This document shows positions 1 through 6,612 of a stretch of 7,954 bases of DNA, in pieces. The notes below the pieces were generated by a model that saw only the letters and a program-made list of their open reading frames with translations, searched no databases and had not been told where the DNA came from. The position numbers and the translations under genes are program-made. The first letter of the stretch is position 1, and every line of letters begins with the position of its first letter. Source of the DNA: Geobacter sp. UBA6169 (GTDB lineage Bacteria > Desulfobacterota > Desulfuromonadia > Geobacterales > Pseudopelobacteraceae); the NCBI GenBank assembly GCA_002422265.1, contig DIUB01000161.1:1-7954 (forward strand), written 5' to 3'.

Positions 1-1050
1 TCCAAGGAGTCGGTGGTGCGTCGCTATGATCACGAGGTGCAGGGCGGCTCGGTGGTCAAGCCGTTCACCGGCGTTGCCAACGACGGCCCCTCCGATGCAG
101 CTGTGGTTCGACCGATCCTTGATTCATACAAAGGGGTGGTGGTCTCCCACGGTATCTGCCCCCGCTATTCGGATATTGATGCCTACCATATGGCAGCCAA
201 TGCTCTTGATGAAGCGCTGCGCAACTATGTGGCGGTGGGGGGCAACCCCGACCACTGGGCAGGTCTGGACAACTTCTGCTGGTGCGACCCGGTGCTGTCG
301 GAGAAGACCCCGGACGGACCGTACAAGATGGCCCAGCTGGTGCGCGCCAACCAGGCCCTGCTGGACTACTGCGTGCCGCTGAACCTGCCGCTGGTATCCG
401 GCAAGGACTCGATGAAGAACGACTTCTACGACGGCACCACCAAAATATCTATCCCCCCCACCCTGCTGTTCTCGGTGATCGGCACTATTCCGGACATTCG
501 TAATGCCGTGACCATGGACTTCAAGCGTCCCGGCGATATCATCTGTCTGCTGGGTGCCACCAAGGATGAGCTGGGCGGTTCCGAATACCTGGCCATGCAG
601 GGCTATACCGGCAACAAGGTGCCCAAGGTAGATGTTACCTCTGCCCTGGCCCGCTACAAGGCGCTGCATGGGGCGATCATGTCCGGTCTGGTGGCCTCCT
701 GTCATGACCTGTCCGATGGTGGCCTGGCCGTGGCCCTGGCGGAATCAGCCTTCTCCGGCGGTTTCGGTTGTCAGGTAGAGCTGACCAATGTCCGCTTTGA
801 AGGTGACAGCCGCTACCGCACCGACGAGGTATTGCTCTTCTCCGAATCAGCCTCCCGGCTACTGGTCACGGTACACCCGGCCCATTGGTCTGCCTTTGAA
901 GAGGCGATGGCTGGCACGACCTTCAGCCAGATTGGCCAAGTGTCAGATACTGACTTGGTCAGCATTGCCGGATTGGAAGGCAAAACCGTGCTGCAGGGCA
1001 GCCTGGATCAGATGAAAGAGGCCTGGCAGCGGCCTTTGAAGGAGCTATAG
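1..1050 (+). CDS. purL: Phosphoribosylformylglycinamidine (FGAM) synthase, synthetase subunit, 5'-truncated by window edge
   Basis: The reading frame is open from base 1 (S-K-E-S-V-V-R-R-Y) and ends at TAG 1048-1050, so only the C-terminal 349 residues are present. The family converts FGAR, ATP and glutamine-derived ammonia to FGAM in cytosolic purine synthesis. Visible hallmarks, in partial-protein numbering, are RRYDHEVQGGSVVKPFTG near the start, SGKDSM at about 133-138, SCHDLSDGGLAVALAE from about 233, and FSESASR at about 280-286. These are typical of the second AIRS-like half of PurL. The protein ends in R-P-L-K-E-L with no glutaminase domain; that activity is supplied by the separate purQ downstream. 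Its last 17 coding bases (up to the third-last base pair before the stop) recur in front of purQ. Whether this is a roughly 1000-residue large-type PurL cannot be seen here. An internal GTG at 13 is not the true start. Confidence 0.96.
   Translation, partial: SKESVVRRYDHEVQGGSVVKPFTGVANDGPSDAAVVRPILDSYKGVVVSHGICPRYSDIDAYHMAANALDEALRNYVAVGGNPDHWAGLDNFCWCDPVLSEKTPDGPYKMAQLVRANQALLDYCVPLNLPLVSGKDSMKNDFYDGTTKISIPPTLLFSVIGTIPDIRNAVTMDFKRPGDIICLLGATKDELGGSEYLAMQGYTGNKVPKVDVTSALARYKALHGAIMSGLVASCHDLSDGGLAVALAESAFSGGFGCQVELTNVRFEGDSRYRTDEVLLFSESASRLLVTVHPAHWSAFEEAMAGTTFSQIGQVSDTDLVSIAGLEGKTVLQGSLDQMKEAWQRPLKEL
1030..1046 (+). repeat. 17-bp direct repeat, copy 1 (end of purL)
   Basis: The sequence CGGCCTTTGAAGGAGCT encodes the final R-P-L-K-E-L of PurL. 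It matches 3224-3240 at 16 of 17 positions, the only difference being C/T at position 4. It includes an AAGGAG core (1039-1044) that looks like a Shine-Dalgarno sequence. That core lies 22 nt before the recQ ATG, which is too far for normal use. Both copies are in the same codon phase. Probable origin is a duplication associated with the arrival of recQ (inference). Confidence 0.8.
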
Positions 1051-1066
1051 GCGACTATCGCTTCCC

Positions 1067-3223
1067 ATGACCACCTCCATCCACCATACCCTTCAAACCA
1101 TCTTCGGTTACCACGATTTCCGCCCTCCCCAGCAGGAGGTGATTGAGCGGGTGGTGGCTGGTGAGGATGTTTTTCTGGTCATGCCCACCGGCGGCGGTAA
1201 ATCGCTCTGCTACCAGATACCGGCCCTGCACCGAAATGGCGTGGCGATTGTGGTGTCGCCGCTGATTGCCTTGATGAAGGATCAGGTGGATGCCCTGATC
1301 GCCAACGGCGTGCAGGCGGCCTGCCTGAACTCGTCACTCTCTGCCACTGAAGTCGGCAAGGTATTTCAGCAGATTGACAAGGGCGCGCTGGATCTGCTGT
1401 ATGTAGCCCCGGAACGGCTGATGATGCCTGATTTTCTGGAGCGGCTGGGCACCTTAAAGCTGGCACTGCTTGCCATTGATGAGGCCCACTGTATCTCGCA
1501 ATGGGGTCATGATTTCAGGCCGGAATATACCCAGCTGGGCCGCTTGCGTCCGCTTTTCCCTGGTGTGCCGATCGTTGCCATGACTGCTACGGCTGACCCG
1601 GAAACCCGCAAGGATATTCTGGGGCAGTTGGGGCTGACTGATGCATCAGTATTTGTGGCCGGTTTTGATCGCCCCAACATCACCTACACCGTGATTCCCA
1701 AACAGAAACCGTTGGCTCAGCTTGGATCATTCTTGAGCAACCGGCGTGATGATGCCGGTATTGTCTATGCCTTAAGCCGTAAGCGGGTTGAAGAGGTGGC
1801 TGAACGGCTGCAGGCTGCCGGGTTCAACGCCGCTGCCTACCATGCCGGACTGCCTGACATCGAACGTCGCAGGGTACAGGAGGCATTTCAGCGGGATGAT
1901 ATCCGTATTGTAGTGGCCACAGTGGCCTTTGGCATGGGGATCGACAAACCAAACGTCCGCTTTGTGGTGCATTACGATCTGCCCAAGAGCGTGGAGAGCT
2001 ATTACCAGGAAACTGGCAGAGCCGGTCGTGATGGCCTGCCTTCCGAGGCGTTGATGCTGTTCGGCATGGGTGATGTCATGACTGCCCGCAAGCTGATTGA
2101 AAACAGCGACAATGCCGAACGGATCAGAATCGAACTCCAGAAGCTGAATGCCATGGTGGCCTACGCTGAAGCGCTCACCTGCCGTCGTCGGGCACTGCTC
2201 TCCTACTTTGGTGATAAACCGGACCATGATTGCGGTAACTGTGATATCTGCACTGATCCGCCCCAGCGTTTTGACGCAACGGTGCAGGCCCAGAAGGCGC
2301 TTTCCTGCGTCTACCGCACCGGTGAACGGTTTGGCATGCTGCATATTGTTGAAGTACTGCGCGGAAGCAAGAACCAACGAGTACTGGAACTGAAGCATGA
2401 CAAGCTCTCCACCTGGGCAATCGGCGCGGACACACCTGCAGCGCAGTGGGAGAATATCATCCGCCAGCTGATTCACCTGGGGTATCTGACTCAGGACTTT
2501 ACCCGTTTTGGCGTGCTTGGCCTTTCTTCCTCGGCCCGTTCGGTCTTAAAAGGTGAAACCGCCGTTATTCTGGGTAAACCACGTGATACCCAGGAGACCA
2601 TGGAACGAGGTAAAAAACGGGCCAGTGGCAGAAGAGACTACGACCAGGCCCTGTTTGACCGATTACGTGCGCTCCGCAAACGGATTGCTGCTGAGGCCAA
2701 TCTGCCGCCGTTTGTGATCTTTTCAGACGCCACCCTGGCGGAAATGGCCCGCACCATACCAGACAATCGGCATGAGCTGCGGCAAGTCAGCGGCGTTGGT
2801 GAACTGAAACTGGCAAAATACGGGGATGCATTTCTGGCAGAGATCAGGCAATATCTGGACGCAGACAAGCAAGCAGGGGCAACGGCACCCCTTACTGATA
2901 GCAACCTGCAGCTTTCTCTGTCAGCAACCAAACGTGAGACGTTCCGATTATACCAGCAAGGGTTTGGCCCGGATGAAATTGCTGTTCAGCGAGGTTTGTC
3001 AGTAGGAACCATTGCCAGCCACCTTGAAGGTCTTGCAGATGCCGGAGCAGTTGTTGACCTGCTTGACTATGTTGATGAAGAGAAGGTTCCACTGATTATG
3101 GAAAAACTGAAGCAACACGGTGCGTTTTCACTGTCCAAACTTAAGGAAGATCTGCCGGAAGAGATCAGTTATGCTGATATCCAGCTGGTGAGGGCTACCT
3201 GGAACAATAAACAAGGTCGATAA
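1067..3223 (+). CDS. recQ: ATP-dependent DNA helicase RecQ with extra C-terminal helix-turn-helix domain
   Basis: This is a 3'-5' superfamily 2 helicase acting in recombination and replication-fork repair. The helicase core shows motif 0 (FGYHDFRPPQQ, 13-23), Walker A MPTGGGKS (39-46), DEAH (138-141) followed by the aromatic-rich loop CISQWGHDFRPEY (142-154), MTATA (172-176) and motif VI QETGRAGRDG (314-323). RecQ-Ct zinc ligands are Cys372, Cys389, Cys392 and Cys395, followed by a winged helix. An HRDC domain spans about 525-597. At 718 residues it is about 110 longer than E. coli RecQ. The extra tail (about 612-718) looks like the RQC-associated helix-turn-helix (HTH_40) domain, with Q-Q-G-F-G-P-D-E-I-A and L-S-V-G-T-I-A-S-H-L segments. 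ATG 1067 is the first possible start after the in-frame stop at 1037 and matches the family N-terminus. No good Shine-Dalgarno lies at normal distance. It separates purL from purQ. Confidence 0.97.
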   Translation: MTTSIHHTLQTIFGYHDFRPPQQEVIERVVAGEDVFLVMPTGGGKSLCYQIPALHRNGVAIVVSPLIALMKDQVDALIANGVQAACLNSSLSATEVGKVFQQIDKGALDLLYVAPERLMMPDFLERLGTLKLALLAIDEAHCISQWGHDFRPEYTQLGRLRPLFPGVPIVAMTATADPETRKDILGQLGLTDASVFVAGFDRPNITYTVIPKQKPLAQLGSFLSNRRDDAGIVYALSRKRVEEVAERLQAAGFNAAAYHAGLPDIERRRVQEAFQRDDIRIVVATVAFGMGIDKPNVRFVVHYDLPKSVESYYQETGRAGRDGLPSEALMLFGMGDVMTARKLIENSDNAERIRIELQKLNAMVAYAEALTCRRRALLSYFGDKPDHDCGNCDICTDPPQRFDATVQAQKALSCVYRTGERFGMLHIVEVLRGSKNQRVLELKHDKLSTWAIGADTPAAQWENIIRQLIHLGYLTQDFTRFGVLGLSSSARSVLKGETAVILGKPRDTQETMERGKKRASGRRDYDQALFDRLRALRKRIAAEANLPPFVIFSDATLAEMARTIPDNRHELRQVSGVGELKLAKYGDAFLAEIRQYLDADKQAGATAPLTDSNLQLSLSATKRETFRLYQQGFGPDEIAVQRGLSVGTIASHLEGLADAGAVVDLLDYVDEEKVPLIMEKLKQHGAFSLSKLKEDLPEEISYADIQLVRATWNNKQGR

Positions 3224-3240
3224 CGGTCTTTGAAGGAGCT
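3224..3240 (+). repeat. 17-bp direct repeat, copy 2 (purQ leader)
   Basis: The sequence CGGTCTTTGAAGGAGCT begins immediately after the recQ TAA (3221-3223). It repeats 1030-1046 with one mismatch. Read in the purQ frame it encodes R-S-L-K-E-L, in phase with the downstream ATG at 3248, just as copy 1 encodes the end of PurL. The AAGGAG core now serves as the purQ ribosome binding site. Outside that hexamer, 10 of 11 positions still agree, so a shared Shine-Dalgarno alone does not easily explain the match. Confidence 0.8.
3233..3238 (+). promoter_or_regulatory. Ribosome binding site that fixes the purQ start at 3248
   Basis: AAGGAG ends 9 nt before ATG 3248-3250, an optimal spacing. The frame also has an upstream TTG at 3230, but that codon overlaps this site, and the six added residues (LKELSA) resemble a PurL tail rather than a glutaminase N-terminus. 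ATG 3248 is therefore preferred. Confidence 0.75.
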
Positions 3241-3247
3241 GTCAGCA

Positions 3248-4075
3248 ATGAGTACAACCCGCGCCATTGTCATTACCGGAAACGGTACCAACTGTGAAAC
3301 TGAAGCGGCCCACGCCTGCCGTCTGGGCGGCTTTGATGAGGCCCGCATCGCCCATATTGCCGAGATCCTGTCCGGCGAGGTCACCCTGGACGACTTTCAT
3401 TTCCTGAACCTGACCGGCGGTTTCCTTGATGGTGATGACCTGGGCAGCGCCAAGGCCCAGGCCAACCGACTCAAAAACGCCAGTGTCTCCGGCAGCGGCG
3501 AAAAGCTGGTGGAGCAGTTCACCCGCTTCATCAACAGCGGCAAGCTGGTGCTGGGGGTCTGCAACGGCTTCCAGCTGATGGTCAAGATGGGGATGTTACC
3601 GGCCCTGAACGGCAACACCCTGACCCAGACCGTGACCCTCTGCCACAACGATTCAGGCCGGTTCCAGGATCGCTGGTGCTACCTGAAGGCCGATCCCCAA
3701 TCCCCTTGCGTCTTTACCAAAGGGATTGAAAAGGGAATCTACCTGCCGGTACGTCACGGCGAGGGGAAGTTCCTGACCGACACCCCTGCAACCCTGGAGC
3801 TGATTGAGGCCGGTCACCTGGCAGTACTCAAGTATAGTGAGGCCGACTATGCTGCACCGACCATGGCGTTTCCGGCCAACCCCAACGGCTCAACCAACGC
3901 CATTGCCGGTCTGTGTGATCCCACTGGTCGTCTGTTTGGCCTGATGCCCCACCCTGAGGCCTTTGTGCATTACACCCAGCACCCCCGCTGGACCCGCGAA
4001 CAGTTGCCGGAGGCAGGCGACGGCCTGATCCTGTACAAAAATGCAGCCTACTTTGTAAAAAAACATCTTATTTAA
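3248..4075 (+). CDS. purQ: FGAM synthase, glutamine amidotransferase subunit PurQ (275 aa, large-PurL-like)
   Basis: This class I glutaminase supplies ammonia to PurL for FGAR to FGAM conversion. Start ATG 3248 (M-S-T-T-R-A-I-V-I-T-G) is chosen by the ribosome binding site. Motifs are GNGTNCETE near residue 12, LTGGFLDGDDLG (about 55-66), the nucleophile elbow GVCNGFQLM with Cys105, RHGEG (about 169-173), FPANPNGSTNAI (about 208-219), and the triad His235 and Glu237 in MPHPEAF. At 275 residues it is longer than B. subtilis PurQ. Its features resemble the C-terminal glutaminase domain of the fused E. coli enzyme, which does not need PurS (family knowledge). It lies 24 bp after recQ and 16 bp before the antitoxin gene. 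Its frame is continuous with recQ except for the TAA stop. Confidence 0.95.
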   Translation: MSTTRAIVITGNGTNCETEAAHACRLGGFDEARIAHIAEILSGEVTLDDFHFLNLTGGFLDGDDLGSAKAQANRLKNASVSGSGEKLVEQFTRFINSGKLVLGVCNGFQLMVKMGMLPALNGNTLTQTVTLCHNDSGRFQDRWCYLKADPQSPCVFTKGIEKGIYLPVRHGEGKFLTDTPATLELIEAGHLAVLKYSEADYAAPTMAFPANPNGSTNAIAGLCDPTGRLFGLMPHPEAFVHYTQHPRWTREQLPEAGDGLILYKNAAYFVKKHLI

Positions 4076-4082
4076 GCATCTT

Positions 4083-4087
4083 GGAGG
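4083..4087 (+). promoter_or_regulatory. Ribosome binding site of the antitoxin gene
   Basis: A strong GGAGG lies only 4 nt before ATG 4092. The spacing is tight but usable, and no other start is available in the frame nearby. Confidence 0.6.
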
Positions 4088-4091
4088 TTTT

Positions 4092-4316
4092 ATGTCTCCT
4101 CTTTCTCACTCTATTGTAGAAGAGGCTCTGGCTCTGCCGCCGCTGGAACGGGCTGGTCTTATTGAAAGACTGCTTGCCAGTTTTGACCTGCAAAACCGAA
4201 CAGCTGTTGATACAGCATGGTCTATTGTGGCCGAAAACCGCATAGATGCATACGATGCAGGAAAGGCTGAAGCACTATCACTTTCCGAATCAAGGGCGCG
4301 GATCAATAACAGATGA
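4092..4316 (+). CDS. Putative addiction-module antitoxin (CHP02574 / Unstab_antitox type)
   Basis: This 74-residue, highly acidic/helical protein shows the pattern of the short antitoxins partnered with RelE/ParE toxins. It has an amphipathic segment L-P-P-L-E-R-A-G-L-I-E-R-L-L-A-S-F at about 15-31, a W-S-I-V-A-E-N-R segment (43-50), and a short D-A-G-K-A-E-A stretch towards the end. In this family the antitoxin binds and neutralises the toxin and is usually the labile partner (established for the family). It follows purQ by 16 bp, and its stop overlaps the toxin start as ATGA (4313-4316), the classic antitoxin-first arrangement. No separate DNA-binding domain is obvious. Codon composition looks less G+C-rich by eye than the pur genes, suggesting an acquired cassette. 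Confidence 0.8.
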   Translation: MSPLSHSIVEEALALPPLERAGLIERLLASFDLQNRTAVDTAWSIVAENRIDAYDAGKAEALSLSESRARINNR

Positions 4317-4609
4317 GACTTCGTATTCTGACTGAAGCTCAGCTTGAACTTGAGGCTGGAGTTGATTATTACAACAAAGAGTGTCCAGGACTGGGCTACG
4401 AATTTGCCGACGAGTTCTATTGCACCATTGACAGGATAATGGATTCACCAGAAGCATGGCATCCGCTTTCCGCAAGAACCAGACGCTGCCTTACACATCG
4501 TTTTCCCTATGCGGTTATCTATCAGTATCGAACTGATTATCTGTTAATTGTATCCCTAATGCATCTTCACCGTCATCCAGATACCTGGAAGGGACGAACG
4601 AAAGCATAA
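4313..4609 (+). CDS. RelE/ParE-superfamily toxin
   Basis: This 98-residue protein has the RelE/ParE fold signature: N-terminal strand M-R-L-R-I-L-T, a helix with A-G-V-D-Y-Y-N-K (15-22), P-G-L-G-Y-E-F (25-31), F-Y-C-T-I-D-R-I (35-42), S-P-E-A-W (45-49), R-R-C-L-T-H-R-F-P-Y-A-V-I-Y (57-70), and the C-terminal H-L-H-R-H-P-D-T-W (84-92). Family members either cleave ribosome-bound mRNA (RelE) or poison gyrase (ParE). The sequence does not decide which; the basic, His/Arg-rich C-terminus is compatible with either. It is translationally coupled to the antitoxin by a 4-bp overlap and ends 24 bp before purF. It appears intact, with no frameshift or internal stop. Confidence 0.85.
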   Translation: MRLRILTEAQLELEAGVDYYNKECPGLGYEFADEFYCTIDRIMDSPEAWHPLSARTRRCLTHRFPYAVIYQYRTDYLLIVSLMHLHRHPDTWKGRTKA

Positions 4610-4633
4610 CCTGTTTTATCGGAGCCTTTACCT

Positions 4634-6064
4634 ATGAAACTCTCCCGCCCTGAAGAAGAATGCGGCGTATTCGGCATCTACGGACATCAAGAGGCTGCCA
4701 ACCTGACTTACCTGGGGCTGTACGCCCTGCAGCACCGTGGCCAGGAAAGCTGCGGTATCGTCTCCTCCGACGGTTGCGGTCTGCATGCCCACAAACGGAT
4801 GGGACTGGTGGCCGACGTGTTCGGCAATCAGCAGGTGTTCGAGAAGCTGCCTGGCAAGGCAGCCATCGGCCATGTCCGCTACTCCACCGCCGGTGCCTCG
4901 GTGGAGAAGAACGTCCAGCCGATCATGGTGGATTACTCTCGTGGTTCCATTGCGGTGGCCCACAACGGCAACCTGGTCAACGCCGGCCTGCTCAAGGCTG
5001 AGCTTGAGGCCTACGGCTCCATCTTCCAGACCACCATGGACACCGAAATCATCATCCACCTGCTGGCAGTTTCCAAGACCAATTCGCTGGTGGATCGGAT
5101 CGTTGATTCATTGAACCGGATCAAAGGGGCCTACTGCCTGCTGTTCCTGACTGAAACCCGTATGATCGCGGTGCGCGACCCCCATGGTTTCCGCCCCTTG
5201 TGTCTGGGCAGACTGGGCGACAGTTGGGTGGTGGCCTCTGAAAGCTGTGCCTTGGATCTGATTGAGGCCAAATTTGTTCGAGAAGTTGAACCGGGCGAGA
5301 TGCTGGTCTTTACCAAAGACGGCCAGATGCAGTCCCTGTTCCCTTTCAAGAAGATTGATCCAACCCCCTGTATCTTTGAGTTTGTCTATTTTGCCCGCCC
5401 GGACTCCACCATCTTCGGCAGAAATGTCTATCAGGTCCGCAAGGAGCTGGGTCGTCAACTGGCCCGTGAACACGGCATAGAGGCAGACATCATCATCCCG
5501 GTGCCTGACTCCGGCGTGCCGGCTGCCATGGGCTATGCCGAACAGTCCGGCATTCCGTTTGAACTGGGACTGATCCGCAACCACTATGTGGGCCGCACCT
5601 TTATTGAGCCGGCCCAGTCGATCCGGCACTTCGGGGTCAAGATCAAGCTTAATCCGGTGCGGGAACTGCTGGAGGGCAAGCGGGTCGTGGTGATCGACGA
5701 CTCCATTGTGCGGGGAACCACCTCACGCAAAATTGTCAAAATGGTGCGCAATGCCGGGGCCAAAGAGGTCCATATGCGGATATCCTCCCCCCCCACCAGC
5801 TATCCCTGTTTTTATGGCATTGACACACCCAATCGTAAAGAGCTGATCTCTTCCTCACACTCCCTTGAGGAGATTCGCCGTTACATCACGGCAGATTCGC
5901 TCGGATATCTTTCAGAACAAGGACTCATCAGCGCCACCGGTATTACCGAAACCGGTTTCTGCACCGCCTGTTTTACCGGTGATTATCCGATCAGCTTCCC
6001 GATGCCGAATCAGAAACCCCAAATGGGTCTATTCATAGAAGGAGAGGAGTACGAAGAGCAATGA
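4634..6064 (+). CDS. purF: Amidophosphoribosyltransferase (glutamine PRPP amidotransferase), Fe-S type with propeptide
   Basis: PurF catalyses the first committed purine step: PRPP plus glutamine gives 5-phosphoribosylamine. The N-terminal Ntn-hydrolase domain begins M-K-L-S-R-P-E-E-E followed by Cys10-G-V-F-G. This implies a 9-residue propeptide removed to expose the catalytic cysteine, as in B. subtilis and unlike E. coli. LQHRGQES (32-39), GHVRYST (79-85) and AHNGNLVN (109-116) are glutaminase motifs. The phosphoribosyltransferase domain carries the PRPP loop VVVIDDSIVRGTTS (351-364). Cys246, Cys392, Cys443 and Cys446 match the spacing of the four ligands of the 4Fe-4S cluster in the B. 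subtilis enzyme, so an oxygen-sensitive cluster is likely. GGAG at 4621-4624 lies 9 nt before ATG. The stop overlaps pyrE by ATGA. At 476 residues it is normal length. Confidence 0.97.
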   Translation: MKLSRPEEECGVFGIYGHQEAANLTYLGLYALQHRGQESCGIVSSDGCGLHAHKRMGLVADVFGNQQVFEKLPGKAAIGHVRYSTAGASVEKNVQPIMVDYSRGSIAVAHNGNLVNAGLLKAELEAYGSIFQTTMDTEIIIHLLAVSKTNSLVDRIVDSLNRIKGAYCLLFLTETRMIAVRDPHGFRPLCLGRLGDSWVVASESCALDLIEAKFVREVEPGEMLVFTKDGQMQSLFPFKKIDPTPCIFEFVYFARPDSTIFGRNVYQVRKELGRQLAREHGIEADIIIPVPDSGVPAAMGYAEQSGIPFELGLIRNHYVGRTFIEPAQSIRHFGVKIKLNPVRELLEGKRVVVIDDSIVRGTTSRKIVKMVRNAGAKEVHMRISSPPTSYPCFYGIDTPNRKELISSSHSLEEIRRYITADSLGYLSEQGLISATGITETGFCTACFTGDYPISFPMPNQKPQMGLFIEGEEYEEQ

Positions 6065-6612
6065 CCGACCGCGAAAAACTTAAAAGCATCATTCTGGAGA
6101 TGTCCTATGAAAAACGACTGGTAACCCTGGCTTCCGGCCGACAGAGCGATTTCTATTTTGACGGCAAACAGACCACCCTGCATGCTGAAGGGGGCTGGCT
6201 GGTTGGCAAGCTGTTTTATGAAGCGATCAAGGATGTTGAGGGGGTGCAGGCCGTAGGCGGCATCACCCTGGGAGCTGATCCGATCGCCACCGCCACCTCC
6301 ATTGCTGCACTGCATGATGGCAGGCCCATGCATGCCTTTATCATCCGCAAGGAGCCCAAGGGCCACGGTACCGGCCAGTGGCTGGAAGGCCGCAAGAACC
6401 TGCCGCTGGGTACTAAAGTCATCATTGTTGAGGATGTGGTTACCACCGGCGGTTCTTCCATGAAGGCGGTCAACCGGGCCAAAGAAGAAGGTCTGGATGT
6501 GTTGGGAATCGTCGCCCTGGTGGACCGCGAAGAAGGCGGCCGCGAGAACATTGAGGCCGAAGGGTACTGGCTGCGGACGATCTTTACCAAAAGCCAGCTT
6601 GTCGGTGCATGA
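6061..6612 (+). CDS. pyrE: Orotate phosphoribosyltransferase
   Basis: PyrE transfers phosphoribose from PRPP to orotate, giving OMP in de novo pyrimidine synthesis. Motifs are L-A-S-G-R-Q-S-D-F-Y-F-D-G-K near 23-36 (orotate side), GGITLGADPIA (66-76), the flexible catalytic loop RKEPKGHGTG (96-105), and the PRPP-binding motif V-I-I-V-E-D-V-V-T-T-G-G-S-S (120-133). At 183 residues it is shorter than the 213 of E. coli, but all active-site motifs are present. The start overlaps the purF stop by 4 bp, and a purine-rich GGAGAGGAG (6041-6049) lies upstream. Its own stop overlaps the tlyA start, so translation of purF, pyrE and tlyA is probably coupled. Joint placement with purF puts two PRPP consumers of the two nucleotide branches under one control. 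Confidence 0.96.
   Translation: MTDREKLKSIILEMSYEKRLVTLASGRQSDFYFDGKQTTLHAEGGWLVGKLFYEAIKDVEGVQAVGGITLGADPIATATSIAALHDGRPMHAFIIRKEPKGHGTGQWLEGRKNLPLGTKVIIVEDVVTTGGSSMKAVNRAKEEGLDVLGIVALVDREEGGRENIEAEGYWLRTIFTKSQLVGA

Noticed and set aside
124..705. 193-residue minus-strand open frame inside purL
   Set aside because: It lies opposite conserved PurL motifs, and its composition is what reverse reading of codon bias gives.
1772..2476. 234-residue minus-strand open frame inside recQ
   Set aside because: It is fully covered by conserved RecQ helicase and zinc-binding coding sequence, and its product resembles no family I know.
3221..3250. recQ and purQ are in the same frame, separated by one TAA; possible readthrough fusion
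   Set aside because: Shared frame occurs by chance one time in three, and purQ has its own strong ribosome binding site and ATG. A RecQ-PurQ fusion makes no functional sense.
4067..4076. Short palindrome CTTA-TT-TAAG before the antitoxin as an autoregulatory operator
   Set aside because: Only 4-bp arms, and it overlaps the purQ stop; too weak to claim as an operator.
5787..5794. Run of eight C in purF (also seven C at 453-459 in purL) as possible phase-variation tracts
   Set aside because: Both encode ordinary Pro-Pro residues in conserved parts of essential enzymes, so on/off switching is implausible.
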